From Rhodococcus sp. KBS0724 (GTDB lineage: Bacteria > Actinomycetota > Actinomycetes > Mycobacteriales > Mycobacteriaceae), in NCBI RefSeq assembly GCF_005938745.2, contig NZ_VCBX02000001.1, positions 1,073,501 to 1,137,500 of the forward strand: a DNA stretch of 64,000 nucleotides. Direction: 5' to 3'. The translations under genes and the position numbers were made by a program. This document shows positions 1 through 9,269 of the stretch, piece after piece. Position 1 is the first letter of the stretch, and every line of letters begins with the position of its first letter. The notes beneath the pieces were generated by a model, which saw nothing but the letters and a program-made list of their open reading frames with translations, ran no database searches and was not told the origin of the DNA.

Positions 1-39
1 TTCCGGTCCCGATGCTGCAGAAACTGGCACGATGGAAAT

Positions 40-645
40 GTGTCGGGAGCAGCAACACCCAAGGGAGCGAAACGTCGCCAAGCGTTGGTGGCGTCTGCTG
101 CTGAACTTTTGCTGGAGGGTGGATTCGACGCGGTTCGTCACCGCGCGGTCGCTGCCCGAGCCGGTCTTCCGCTGGCCTCGACTACCTATTACTTCGACTC
201 ACTCGACGATCTGATTGCGTGCGCCGTCGAGTTGAACGGCAATGCGGACATGGATGCCGTGCGGGCCCGCGTTGCCGCGGTGACTCAGCGTCGCCGGGGA
301 TCGGAATCCACCGTCGACCTCCTGGTGGAGGTTCTACTCGGCGAGGACGAGAAGCGGCCGGAGAGTCGGGAACGGTTGATCGCGCGATACGAGAGGTTTG
401 TGGCGTGCGCCCGCCACCCGGCACTGCGTGAGGTGCAATTGCGACTGCGCGCGCAACTGGACGAGGCGCTCACCGAGGCATTGGCACGGTCAGGTCGCAC
501 CAGTTCCGAAGGGCAGTTGCGTCGCCTGGTCGCGATGGTCGACGGCGCCATGATCTCGGCACTGGGGGAGTACGACCCCGACCCGCGTGGGTTGGCGCGC
601 GGAATGCTTCTCGAATCCATCGACGTGATGGCCCCACCTGCGTAG
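40..645 (+). CDS. TetR-family transcriptional regulator
   Basis: This 201-residue protein has a TetR-type N-terminal helix-turn-helix at about residues 20-66, ending in the typical aromatic stretch TTYYFDSLDDL. The rest is an all-helical ligand-binding and dimerisation domain of ordinary length. The GTG start gives the family-typical short N-terminal tail; no strong ribosome site precedes it, and the window edge lies only 39 bases upstream. It is followed 40 bases later by purB on the same strand, the same neighbour as in M. tuberculosis (Rv0775 near purB). The ligand and target genes cannot be read from the sequence; control of an unseen upstream neighbour is possible. Confidence 0.88.
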   Translation: MSGAATPKGAKRRQALVASAAELLLEGGFDAVRHRAVAARAGLPLASTTYYFDSLDDLIACAVELNGNADMDAVRARVAAVTQRRRGSESTVDLLVEVLLGEDEKRPESRERLIARYERFVACARHPALREVQLRLRAQLDEALTEALARSGRTSSEGQLRRLVAMVDGAMISALGEYDPDPRGLARGMLLESIDVMAPPA

Positions 646-685
646 GGGTAACAGCACTGTTCACGCACCGTTAGACTGAGGCCTC

Positions 686-2107
686 GTGAGCCGCATCCCG
701 AATGTCCTTGCCAACCGTTACGCCAGCCCGGAGCTTGCAGCTCTGTGGTCTCCCGAGCACAAGATCGTGCTGGAACGACAGCTGTGGGTGGCGGTGTTGC
801 GGGCACAGGCAGAGCTGGGCATCGACATTCCGGCCGACGCTATCGCCGACTACGAGCGGGTCATCGACAATGTCGACCTGGCTTCGATCGCGGATCGTGA
901 GCGCGTCACCCGCCACGACGTGAAGGCTCGCATCGAGGAGTTCAACGCTCTCGCCGGTCACGAGCAGGTTCACAAGGGCATGACCAGCCGCGACCTCACC
1001 GAGAACGTCGAGCAGTTGCAGATCGTCCGCTCGCTCGAGCACGTCTACAGCCACGGCATCGCGGTCGCTGCCCGTCTGGGTGAGCGCGCTGCCGAGTACT
1101 CGTCCATCGTGATGGCCGGACGCTCACACAACGTCGCAGCTCAGGCGACCACGCTGGGTAAGCGTTTTGCTTCCGCGGCCGACGAACTGCTGGTCGGGTT
1201 GACCCGCCTGCGTGAGCTGATCGATCGTTACCCGCTGCGCGGAATCAAGGGTCCGATGGGCACGGCTCAGGACATGCTCGACCTCCTCGACGGTGATGCC
1301 GCGAAGCTCGAGCAGCTCGAGACGAAGGTTGCCGAGCACCTCGGATTCACCAAGGTTCTCACCAGCGTCGGTCAGATCTACCCGCGCTCGCTCGACCACG
1401 ACGTCATCTCCGCACTCGTTCAGGTTGGCGCCGCACCGTCGTCGTTCGCCCACACCATCCGTCTGATGGCAGGCCACGAACTGGTTACAGAAGGCTTCCA
1501 GCCTGGCCAGGTCGGCAGCTCCGCGATGCCGCACAAGATGAACACCCGCTCGTGCGAGCGCGTCAACGGCCTGCAGGTCATCCTGCGCGGCTACGGCTCG
1601 ATGGCTGCCGAGATGGCGGGCGCTCAGTGGAACGAAGGCGACGTCTTCTGCTCCGTAATCCGTCGTGTTGCGCTGCCTGACGCGTTCTTCGCGATCGACG
1701 GCATGTTCGAAACCTTCCTGACCGTGCTTGCAGAAATGGGCGCGTACCCAGCCGTCATCGAAAAGGAACTGACGCGTTACCTGCCGTTCCTCGCGACGAC
1801 GCGCGTCCTCATGGCAGCAGTTCGCGCCGGTGTCGGACGCGAGACCGCGCACGAAGCCATCAAGGAGAACGCCGTCGCCGTGGCACTCGCGATGCGCGAA
1901 GAGGGCAAGGAACCCGATCTGCTCGACCGTCTCGCTGCGGACGACCGCCTTCCGCTGGACCGCGCCGCACTCGACGAGGCACTCGCGGACAAGGCGGCCT
2001 TCATCGGTGCCGCGTCGGCTCAGGTCGATGCCGTAGTGGCCGAGGTGCAGAAACTTGTCGACGCCAATCCGGAAGCTGCGGCATACGCGCCGTCGCCGAT
2101 TCTGTAG
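686..2107 (+). CDS. purB: Adenylosuccinate lyase
   Basis: The 473-residue protein catalyses two fumarate-releasing steps of purine synthesis: SAICAR to AICAR, and adenylosuccinate to AMP. The fumarase/aspartase-superfamily signature GSSAMPHKMN is at residues 277-286, and TSRDLTENVEQ near residue 98 carries another conserved active-site segment. The length matches actinobacterial PurB. The GTG start directly precedes the conserved beginning (residues SRIPNVLANRYAS). The gene stands alone, closed by a perfect palindrome five bases after its stop. The other purine genes purC, purSQ, purL, purF and purM follow on the same strand over the next 40 kb. Confidence 0.97.
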   Translation: MSRIPNVLANRYASPELAALWSPEHKIVLERQLWVAVLRAQAELGIDIPADAIADYERVIDNVDLASIADRERVTRHDVKARIEEFNALAGHEQVHKGMTSRDLTENVEQLQIVRSLEHVYSHGIAVAARLGERAAEYSSIVMAGRSHNVAAQATTLGKRFASAADELLVGLTRLRELIDRYPLRGIKGPMGTAQDMLDLLDGDAAKLEQLETKVAEHLGFTKVLTSVGQIYPRSLDHDVISALVQVGAAPSSFAHTIRLMAGHELVTEGFQPGQVGSSAMPHKMNTRSCERVNGLQVILRGYGSMAAEMAGAQWNEGDVFCSVIRRVALPDAFFAIDGMFETFLTVLAEMGAYPAVIEKELTRYLPFLATTRVLMAAVRAGVGRETAHEAIKENAVAVALAMREEGKEPDLLDRLAADDRLPLDRAALDEALADKAAFIGAASAQVDAVVAEVQKLVDANPEAAAYAPSPIL

Positions 2108-2112
2108 GGACT

Positions 2113-2162
2113 CTGCTGTGCGCCTTTGTTAACCGCCCGCGGTTAACAAAGGCGCACAGCAG
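2113..2162. terminator. Perfect 24-bp inverted repeat after purB
   Basis: Two exactly complementary 24-base arms (2113-2136 and 2139-2162) are separated by only two bases. The arms contain TTTGTTAACCGC and its complement. There is no U-tract, so as a terminator it would be of the I-shaped, tract-less type often invoked in actinobacteria. It lies between purB and the broken DUF1254 gene. The perfection of the arms also fits a mobile or dispersed palindrome. Confidence 0.7.
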
Positions 2163-2216
2163 GTTCATCCGGCTCGGGTGATTCGCAGCGGGATTTGCCG
2201 CTGGACCATCTGAGGT

Positions 2217-3459
2217 ATGGCCGACATCGAACTGACGTACTCCAGTGGCAAAGTCCGTCGCGACGGAGAATTGCCTGCCCGCGCCGATGTCGGGGCGGTT
2301 TTCGACGAACTCGACTTCCAGACCGCAGTGCAAGCGTATCTCTGGTCCCTTCCGATCGTGTCGTGGGCACAGTGGATGGACGTCCACAGCACCATCTTCG
2401 GAGCTACGGCGTCGGACTTGGTTGTCTATCGCTCGTACCGTGATCGGTGAAATGGGCCCGGACGCAGGCAACGGTGGGAAGACTCTGGTAGTCGGTCCAG
2501 GCCAAAGTGTGGACGACACAGGTGAATACACGGTTGTGCACTCGCCGATGATGCACATCATGTTCGGCTTCCGCACACTCGATCCGGACCCGGTGCGTTC
2601 AGGTGCACTGGTCGACGCGGTTCGCGTGTTCCCGCATCGCGAGCGTGCGAACCCGACGCCGACGCGATTGGTCTCTCCGGATGGCAAGCCGTGGACGGGA
2701 ATTCAACCTCGAGATCTGAAGTACTGGGAACTGCTGCACGCGATTCTGCAAGACGAACCTGTCGAAGAGCGTGACCGTTTCCCGATGGCCTGGCTCCGGC
2801 AGTTGGGGATCGAGAAAGGGAAACCGTTCGCTCCCGATGAGCGAGTAAGGAAGATCCTGGAGCGCGCCATCGATGTCGGGGAGGTGTTTGCTCAGGCCAA
2901 TGCGTTTGTCAAACGGTTCCCCGGTTCGCGTTACTGGCCGGATCGGCAGTGGGACTTGGCAATTGTCCTCGACAATTCGGCTCAACGCGGGGACGGCTAC
3001 GACGAGTTCTTCGAGCGCGCGTCGTGGTTCTACGAGGCGGTCAGTTTCTCCGAGGCGATGAAAAGTACGACGCCCGGGGTCGGCCAGGCGTACCTCGGCA
3101 GCTATTCCGATGCCGATGGTCAGTGGTTGGACGGCGGACAAAACTACACACTCCGCGTCCCCGCCGACGTTCCTGCGAAACTGTTCTGGTCGGCAACGGT
3201 GTACACAGTCGACACGCGTTGCCTGATCGACAACGAGCAGGGGCGAGGCGATCGAGGTTCGCGGGCTCCCGATCTCGTTTTCAACGACGACGGTTCGGTG
3301 GACCTCTATTACGGACCGAGCGCGCCGAGCGGGAAGGAATCCAATTGGGTTCAGACAATTCCCGGGCAGCACTGGTTTTCGTATTTCCGCTTGTACGGTC
3401 CGCTGGAACCCTATTTCGATCGAAGTTGGAAACTGGGAGATATCACAATGGTCCGATGA
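2217..3459 (+). pseudogene. DUF1254/DUF1214-domain protein, frameshifted with internal deletion
   Basis: Two frames together encode one DUF1254-DUF1214 protein. The first frame (2217-2450) ends with the DUF1254 segment SLPIVSWAQWMDVHS...VVYRSYRDR and then meets TGA. The second frame picks up at about 2444 with IGEMGPDAGNGGKTLVVGPGQ and runs to 3459, through the C-terminal DUF1214 region ending near PYFDRSWKLGD. In intact relatives roughly 40-60 residues lie between these two motifs, so the junction at GTGATCGG around 2440-2447 looks like a deletion that also shifted the frame. The downstream frame has its own ATG at 2452 and could still yield a 335-residue C-terminal fragment. The biological role of this envelope-type family is not established. 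Confidence 0.82.
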
Positions 3460-3599
3460 GGCGTGGTCCGGTGAGGCGGACAATATACTGTGGCAATCGA
3501 ACGTAGATGGGTAATCCGACAAATCGGTGCAATTGTGCGTCTGCCATCATCGAGATCGATAACGTGGATTAATGCCGCGCCGAGCTGGAGGATAATCGC

Positions 3600-4256
3600 G
3601 TGATCACAGTACTCATCGCAGACGATCAGCAAGTTGTCCGTCAAGGGTTCGAACTTTTCCTTACTGACCACCCTCGGATCGAGGTGGTGGGGCACGCGGC
3701 ATCAGGAACGGAAGCACTTCAACAAGTTCGATTGCTTCAGCCGGACGTCGTTCTCATGGATATTCGGATGCCGCATGGTGACGGTCTGACTGCAACTCGT
3801 GAGGTTCTGACCGAATTCCCGAAGACTCGCGTCATCGTCGTGACGACGTTCGACCTCGACGAGTACGTTTTTGGTGCGCTCGACCTCGGTGCGGTCGGGT
3901 TCTTGCTCAAAGACACCAACCCCGACGATTTGGTGGACGCGGTTATTGCCGCCGCAGACGGCGGCTCGGTCTTGTCGCCGAAGCTCACTCGCAGAATGGT
4001 CGCGGAATTCGCGCGTCGTAAACCGCCCGCTGCCGAGGTTCCCGACCACGGATTGAGTGTTCGGGAAATGGAAGTGGTCCAGCTTCTTTCAAGTGGGTTG
4101 GGTAACGGTGAAGTGGCCGATGCGATGAAACTCGAACTGAGTACGGTGAAATCGCATATCGGCAATATCTGCAGAAAACTCAGTGTCCGCACGCGGGTGC
4201 AGATTGTCATCTGGGCGTATCGGAACAATATGGTGAGAGATTTACGGGTTCGATAA
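3600..4256 (+). CDS. NarL/FixJ-type response regulator, no adjacent kinase
   Basis: The 218-residue protein has a receiver domain (residues 1-120) with acidic pair D8/D9, phospho-acceptor D54, T83 and K104. It ends in a LuxR-type helix-turn-helix (about 150-212; SVREMEVVQLLSSGLGNGEVA, then LSTVKSHIGNICRKL). A GGAGG ribosome site at 3588-3592 fixes the GTG start. All phosphorylation residues are present, so it should be a working regulator, but no histidine kinase gene lies nearby. The closest gene, on the other strand, is a secreted phosphatase. The partner kinase and regulon are unknown. Confidence 0.93.
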   Translation: MITVLIADDQQVVRQGFELFLTDHPRIEVVGHAASGTEALQQVRLLQPDVVLMDIRMPHGDGLTATREVLTEFPKTRVIVVTTFDLDEYVFGALDLGAVGFLLKDTNPDDLVDAVIAAADGGSVLSPKLTRRMVAEFARRKPPAAEVPDHGLSVREMEVVQLLSSGLGNGEVADAMKLELSTVKSHIGNICRKLSVRTRVQIVIWAYRNNMVRDLRVR

Positions 4257-4259
4257 GAA

Positions 4260-4302
4260 CACGTGGTGTTCGCCTCCGTAGAGCGGCGACGAACACCACG
4301 TG
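4260..4302. terminator. Bidirectional terminator hairpin
   Basis: A perfect 13-base inverted repeat (4260-4272 with 4290-4302; arm CACGTGGTGTTCG) with a 17-base loop lies between the convergent ends of the LuxR-type regulator and the tyrosine phosphatase gene. It probably ends transcription from both sides. There is no clear T-tract. Confidence 0.7.
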
Positions 4303-4311
4303 CGCCGGCGC

Positions 4312-5229
4312 TTATGCGAGCAGCTTTGCCTTCAGAGTCGCGATAGTCGAGGGGCTGAGACCGAGGCCGTCGGTCAGGTAGCGGTCGATGGTTCCGTACG
4401 AGGATTCCAGTTGATCGAGTCCGGCTTCGATGTAGCTGGCTTCGACTCCGAGGAGTGGTTCCATATTGGTTGCCACTGCCGGACCGGCCACGCTGGAGAT
4501 GTACGCGAGCGTTGCTTTGATGCTTTCGGTCGAGTACTCGTTGGTCAGCAGGTAGTCATTCATGATCGTGGCGCGGTCGACGCCGGCGATGCTCAGGAGC
4601 AACATCGACGCCCACCCGGTGCGATCCTTGCCGGCGGTGCAGTGAAACACCTGTGGCCCATCACTTTCCGCGAGCGACGTGAGAAGTCGGGTGAACCCGG
4701 CCCGTTCCTCGGTGCCGGTGACAAACGCGCGGTTTGCGTCCTGTAGCAACGTGCGAGCTTCATCGGGCGATTTGATCTGGAATGCCATCTCGTAGATGTC
4801 TCCGGCCAGGATCGGGATGTTCTCGTAGGCGACCCCGGCGGGCAGAACATCCGGCTTGTCGGCGATTTCGGCGGCCGTGCGCAGGTCGTAGACCTTGGTC
4901 AATCCGAGTGACTCCAAGGCGGCCATGTCGGCGCCCTTCGGTGTGATGGCATTGGCGCGGTAGAAGACACCCTTGTTGACGTGTCGACCGAAGGAGTCCG
5001 AGTATCCGGGTCCAGTGCCGGCGACGTCGCGGAAATTGTCGATGCCCACCAGGCGCGGAGCGTCGGAAACCTGCTGTGAGCTGCCGAGATCCACCGAGCC
5101 GAAGTCGAGCGAGCCGACGGGTGACAGGGGAGCGGCCTGGGCGAGTGCGGCGCCGCTGATCAGAAGGCTGCCCGAGATCGCCAAGGCAGCGACGGCGCGG
5201 ACACCTGTGTTGCGTGAAGTTCGTGACAT
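4312..5229 (-). CDS. Secreted tyrosine phosphatase (PtpB-like family)
   Basis: This 305-residue protein starts with a Sec-type signal peptide (MSRTSRNTG, hydrophobic core AVAALAISGSLLISGAALA, cleavage probable after AQA). The catalytic P-loop is FHCTAGKDRTG, a CX5R signature. The N-terminal RDVAG motif and the overall arrangement match the Y_phosphatase3 family that includes mycobacterial PtpB, known to act on phosphotyrosine and phosphoinositides. A longer reading frame exists upstream, but an AAGGA ribosome site and the signal peptide support the start used here. The protein is expected to act outside the membrane. The gene is monocistronic, and its substrate is unknown. Confidence 0.88.
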   Translation of the reverse strand: MSRTSRNTGVRAVAALAISGSLLISGAALAQAAPLSPVGSLDFGSVDLGSSQQVSDAPRLVGIDNFRDVAGTGPGYSDSFGRHVNKGVFYRANAITPKGADMAALESLGLTKVYDLRTAAEIADKPDVLPAGVAYENIPILAGDIYEMAFQIKSPDEARTLLQDANRAFVTGTEERAGFTRLLTSLAESDGPQVFHCTAGKDRTGWASMLLLSIAGVDRATIMNDYLLTNEYSTESIKATLAYISSVAGPAVATNMEPLLGVEASYIEAGLDQLESSYGTIDRYLTDGLGLSPSTIATLKAKLLA

Positions 5230-5575
5230 GTGAAAGTCCTTCGTGGAGAGGGAATCTGATTGCGTGAGAGGCTCGCAATGGAGTGTGGACCCGCGAAACT
5301 TGCGAATTCGGGGTGCCTCCCGCCCAATGGGAGATTGTTTCGGTACAGCTCGACGGAGTCGGATTGCCGGGCAGGTGAAGCCGGACGATGGCCTGTCGGA
5401 ATTGCCTGCAAACCGGTAGTTCACCGACTGTGACGGAGGACTCTCGGGTGCGGCGGACGGGTTACCTGCATATCCGGATGAGCAGGGCGAACGACTCCCC
5501 GAGTGGGGAGTCTGTCCACCTGTCTCGGCTACCAGGGTTCTGTACGAAGTGCGAACGCCCGATAGGGTGATAACT
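5230..5575. other. 346-bp divergent intergenic region with a GC hairpin
   Basis: This spacer separates the divergent phosphatase and purC genes and must hold both promoters. The clearest element is a perfect hairpin at 5493-5512 (eight-base arms GACTCCCC / GGGGAGTC around GAGT), about 63 bases before purC. A TAGGGT hexamer at 5563-5568 lies seven bases before the purC GTG and could be a -10 element giving a nearly leaderless transcript. No supported coding region was found. Confidence 0.5.
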
Positions 5576-6469
5576 GTGCGTCCTACACTTGATTCCTACA
5601 CTCATCTGGCCGGTGGCAAGGTCCGCGACCTTTACACGATCGACGACGAGCATTTGCTGCTGGTCGCGAGTGACCGGATCTCGGCCTACGATCACGTGCT
5701 CAGCACGCCGATTCCGGACAAAGGCCGCGTCCTCACCGCGATGAGCGTGTTCTTCTTCAATGTTCTCGGCGGCAACAATCACCTCGCCGGCGAGCCGGAC
5801 GACGACCGTATCCCCGAAGAGGTTCTCGGGCGTGCGCTGGTTGTCCGTTCCCTCGAGATGATTCCCGTCGAATGCGTGGTTCGCGGTTTCCTGACCGGTT
5901 CCGGATTGGTCGACTACCAGAAGACCGGCGCGGTGTGCGGCGTCACGCTGCCTGAGGGCCTTGTGGAGGCTTCGCGGCTACCCGACCCGATCTTCACCCC
6001 GGCGTCCAAGGCAGCTCTCGGTGATCACGACGAGAACATCAGCTTTGATCAGGTAGTGGAGAAGGTCGGCCAGACTCTCGCGATTCAGCTTCGCGAAGAC
6101 ACTCTCGATGTGTATGCGCGTGCATTCAACTTTGCGGCTGATCGCGGAATCATCCTCGCTGACACCAAACTGGAGTTCGGTCTCGACTCTGCCGGGAACC
6201 TGGTCCTGGCCGACGAGGTCCTGACGCCTGATTCCTCGCGCTACTGGCCCGTCGAAGGCTACGAGCCGGGCAAGATTCAGCCGAGCTTCGACAAGCAGTT
6301 TGTCCGCGACTGGCTGACCGGTCCCGAATCCGGGTGGGATCGGGCATCCGATACCCCGCCGCCGGCATTGCCGCAGGAGATTGTGGACGCGACCCGCGCG
6401 CGTTACATCGAAGCGTACGAACGTATTTCCGGATTGTCCTTCGCAGATTGGGTCGGTCCCAGCGCATGA
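5576..6469 (+). CDS. purC: SAICAR synthetase
   Basis: The 297-residue enzyme joins CAIR and aspartate with ATP in purine synthesis. Its family start ([19 protein letters not shown]), the DRISAYD segment and the ATP-grasp-like C-terminal half (LEFGLD...[15 protein letters not shown]) are all present. The length is normal for the family. The GTG at 5576 is chosen because it precedes the conserved sequence; the frame is open further upstream without homology. Translation may start from a short GGGTG site or from a leaderless transcript. The stop overlaps the start of ptrB by four bases, so the two are translationally coupled, as in mycobacteria. Confidence 0.97.
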   Translation: MRPTLDSYTHLAGGKVRDLYTIDDEHLLLVASDRISAYDHVLSTPIPDKGRVLTAMSVFFFNVLGGNNHLAGEPDDDRIPEEVLGRALVVRSLEMIPVECVVRGFLTGSGLVDYQKTGAVCGVTLPEGLVEASRLPDPIFTPASKAALGDHDENISFDQVVEKVGQTLAIQLREDTLDVYARAFNFAADRGIILADTKLEFGLDSAGNLVLADEVLTPDSSRYWPVEGYEPGKIQPSFDKQFVRDWLTGPESGWDRASDTPPPALPQEIVDATRARYIEAYERISGLSFADWVGPSA

Positions 6470-8583
6470 GCCTCGTCCCGCCGGTCGCGAAGAAGGTTCC
6501 CACCGAACGCACCCATCACGGACACACGTTCGTCGACGAGTACGAGTGGCTGCGGGACAAGGACAATGCCGAGGTAGTGGCGTATCTCGAAGCCGAGAAC
6601 GCCTACACCGAAGAGCAGACGGCGCATCTGGAGCCGTTACGCGAGAAGATCTTCCAGGAGATCAAATCGCGTACCCAGGAAACCGATATGTCGGTACCCA
6701 CCAGGATGGGTAAGTGGTGGTACTACGCCCGTAGCGTCGAAGGTAAGTCGTACAACGTTCACTGCCGCTGCCCTATCGCCGATGACGGTGACTGGACGCC
6801 GCCCAACTTGACCCCCGGGGTCGAACTGGACGGCGAACAGATTCTCATGGACGGCAACCTCGAGGCAGAGGGGCACGACTTCTTTTCTCTCGGTGCGTTT
6901 TCCATCAGCGAGGACGGCACTCTGCTGGCGTACTCCGTGGATGTCGTCGGCGACGAGCGGTACACGCTGCGGTTCAAGAACCTCGAGACTGGGGAAATCC
7001 TCGGTGACGAGATTCCCGATACCGCTCCCGGCGCCACGTGGGCACTTGATCACAGCCATGTCTTCTACATGACCGTCGACGATTCCTGGCGCCCGGACAC
7101 AGTGTGGCGTCACAAGCTGGGAACGCCGCAGAGCCAAGATGTTTCGGTGTTCCACGAACCCGATGAGCGGTACTGGGTATCGGTCGGTTCGACGCGCAGT
7201 GAGAAGTACCTGGTGATCTGGGTCGGTTCCAAGGTGACCAGTGAGGGCTGGATCCTCGAATCAGCCAACCCTGAGGGCGACTTCCGGGTGATCATTCCGC
7301 GTCGGGAGGGCGTCGAGTACGGCGCCGAACATGCCGTGATCGGGGGAGAGGATCGCTTCCTCATCCTCCACAACGACGTCGTCGACGGTGTGAAGGCCGA
7401 GAACTTCGTGCTGGTAGAGGCTCCGGTGTCGGATCCGACGAACATGACCACGTTGATCGCGCACAGCGACGACGTGCGACTGGAAGAAGCCGAGGCTTTT
7501 GCCGGTCACATCGTGTTGAGCTACCGCCGCGAGGCGTTGACCCGAGTTGCCGTGTGGCCGTTGACAGCAGACGGCTACGGCGAGCGTCACGAGATCGACT
7601 TCGACGAAGAACTCTTCAGCATCGGAATGGGGTCGAATCCGGAATGGGCGCAGCCCACCATCCGATTGGGCTTCACCTCTTTCATCACTCCCGGTCAGGT
7701 GTACGACTACTACGTGGCCAGCGGCGAACTGGCGCTGCGGAAGTCGCAGCCCGTGCTCGGCGACTTCGACGCGAAGAACTACGTGCAGCGACGCGATTGG
7801 GCGGTGGCCGAGGACGGTACTCGCATTCCGCTCTCGATCGTTCGGCGGGCTGGAGCACCTGAAGGTCCGGCGCCGTTGTTGTTGTACGGCTACGGTTCCT
7901 ACGAGGCCAGCATCGACCCGTCGTTCTCGGTAGCGCGATTGTCGCTACTCGATCGCGGTGTGGTGTTTGTCGTCGCGCACGTCCGAGGCGGCGGCGAGAT
8001 GGGCCGGCATTGGTACGAGAACGGCAAGACCCTCACCAAGAAGAACACGTTCACCGACTTCGTCTCCTGTGCAAAGCATTTGATCGATACCGGCGTCACC
8101 GCTGCCGACCGTATGGTTGCCGACGGTGGTAGTGCGGGCGGCCTGCTCATGGGTGCTGTAGCCAACCTCGCACCGGAACTCTTTGCCGGCATTCTTGCGA
8201 ACGTGCCGTTTGTGGATCCGCTGACGTCGATCCTCGACCCGTCACTGCCGCTGACGGTCATCGAGTGGGACGAGTGGGGAAATCCCTTGCACAACAAGGC
8301 CGTCTACGAGTACATGCATTCGTACAGTCCGTACGAGAACGTGGAAGCGAAGGACTACCCGGCGATTCTGGCTATCACCAGCATCAACGACACCCGAGTG
8401 CTGTACGTCGAACCCGCGAAGTGGGTCGCGAAACTGCGTGCCACCAAGACCGGCGACGCTCCGCTGCTCCTCAAGACCGAGATGAGCGCCGGCCACGGGG
8501 GTGTCAGTGGTCGTTACGAGAAGTGGAAGGAAGTTGCCTTCGAGTTCGCGTGGGTTCTCGACACCGTCGGGGCGGCGAACTAG
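6466..8583 (+). CDS. ptrB: Oligopeptidase B (prolyl oligopeptidase family, S9A)
   Basis: The 705-residue serine peptidase has an N-terminal beta-propeller region (about residues 80-420) and a C-terminal alpha/beta-hydrolase domain. The catalytic triad can be read as S556 (GGSAGG), D642 (NDTRVLY) and H677 (AGHGG). The family cleaves short peptides after basic residues. No signal peptide is present, so it should be cytoplasmic. The ATG overlaps the purC stop (ATGA), giving a two-gene unit. The 3' end overlaps the convergent response-regulator gene by four bases. Confidence 0.95.
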   Translation: MSLVPPVAKKVPTERTHHGHTFVDEYEWLRDKDNAEVVAYLEAENAYTEEQTAHLEPLREKIFQEIKSRTQETDMSVPTRMGKWWYYARSVEGKSYNVHCRCPIADDGDWTPPNLTPGVELDGEQILMDGNLEAEGHDFFSLGAFSISEDGTLLAYSVDVVGDERYTLRFKNLETGEILGDEIPDTAPGATWALDHSHVFYMTVDDSWRPDTVWRHKLGTPQSQDVSVFHEPDERYWVSVGSTRSEKYLVIWVGSKVTSEGWILESANPEGDFRVIIPRREGVEYGAEHAVIGGEDRFLILHNDVVDGVKAENFVLVEAPVSDPTNMTTLIAHSDDVRLEEAEAFAGHIVLSYRREALTRVAVWPLTADGYGERHEIDFDEELFSIGMGSNPEWAQPTIRLGFTSFITPGQVYDYYVASGELALRKSQPVLGDFDAKNYVQRRDWAVAEDGTRIPLSIVRRAGAPEGPAPLLLYGYGSYEASIDPSFSVARLSLLDRGVVFVVAHVRGGGEMGRHWYENGKTLTKKNTFTDFVSCAKHLIDTGVTAADRMVADGGSAGGLLMGAVANLAPELFAGILANVPFVDPLTSILDPSLPLTVIEWDEWGNPLHNKAVYEYMHSYSPYENVEAKDYPAILAITSINDTRVLYVEPAKWVAKLRATKTGDAPLLLKTEMSAGHGGVSGRYEKWKEVAFEFAWVLDTVGAAN

Positions 8584-9269
8584 CTTCTGCGGTAACGGAC
8601 CTGGGGGCGCCCAGCACGTCCGTACTCGGTTTCCCGGGTGAGCAGTCCGTCGTCTGCCAGTTTTTCGAGGTAGCGCCACGCTGTCACCCGGGATACGCCG
8701 ACGGAAGCGGCGACTTCTGCCGCGGTGAGCGGAGTGTCGGTTTCGCGAACACACGCCGATACGAGTCCGAGGGTCTGGGAAGCGAAGCCTTTTGCCGACG
8801 CGGCCCGATCGTCGGAGGTGCGCAGTGCGGCCATCGCGCGATCGATGTCGTACTGACTCGCCGCGGATTCGCCGGCGGGCAGCGCCGCGCGGTACTCCAC
8901 ATACCTTTCGAGCTTGTCGCGGAAGGCCGCAAACGTGAACGGTTTGAGCAGGTAGAGGACAATTCCGCGGGCAACGGCTGTTCGCACCACGTCGAGGTCG
9001 CGCGCGGAGGTCACCGCAATGATGTCCGGGCTCGGACGCAACCCACCGAGCGCGGATGCAACATCGAGTCCGCTTGCGTCCGGCAGGCCGATATCGAGGA
9101 GCACCAGATCGATGGGCTCACCGGCGGCGTGCGCTTCCGTGACCGCGCGCAGAGTGGCCTGACCGCTGTGAACCACACCGTGCACGACAAACCCCGGCAC
9201 TCGCTCCACATACGATCGGTGCGCCTGGGCGATCAGTGGTTCGTCGTCTACGACGAGTACCCGGATCAT
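8580..9269 (-). CDS. CitB/DcuR-type response regulator for C4-dicarboxylates
   Basis: The 229-residue protein has a receiver domain with D8/D9, phospho-acceptor D59 (VLLDIGLPD) and K109 (LLKPF). A C-terminal winged helix-turn-helix follows (about residues 165-220; LTAAEVAASVGVSRVTAWRYLEKLADDG). This arrangement is typical of DpiA/DcuR/DctR regulators. Its start overlaps the stop of the kinase gene by four bases, and the pair diverges from dctA. It therefore probably switches dctA on when external dicarboxylates are sensed. A longer reading frame upstream lies inside the kinase gene and is discounted. Confidence 0.93.
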   Translation of the reverse strand: MIRVLVVDDEPLIAQAHRSYVERVPGFVVHGVVHSGQATLRAVTEAHAAGEPIDLVLLDIGLPDASGLDVASALGGLRPSPDIIAVTSARDLDVVRTAVARGIVLYLLKPFTFAAFRDKLERYVEYRAALPAGESAASQYDIDRAMAALRTSDDRAASAKGFASQTLGLVSACVRETDTPLTAAEVAASVGVSRVTAWRYLEKLADDGLLTRETEYGRAGRPQVRYRRS

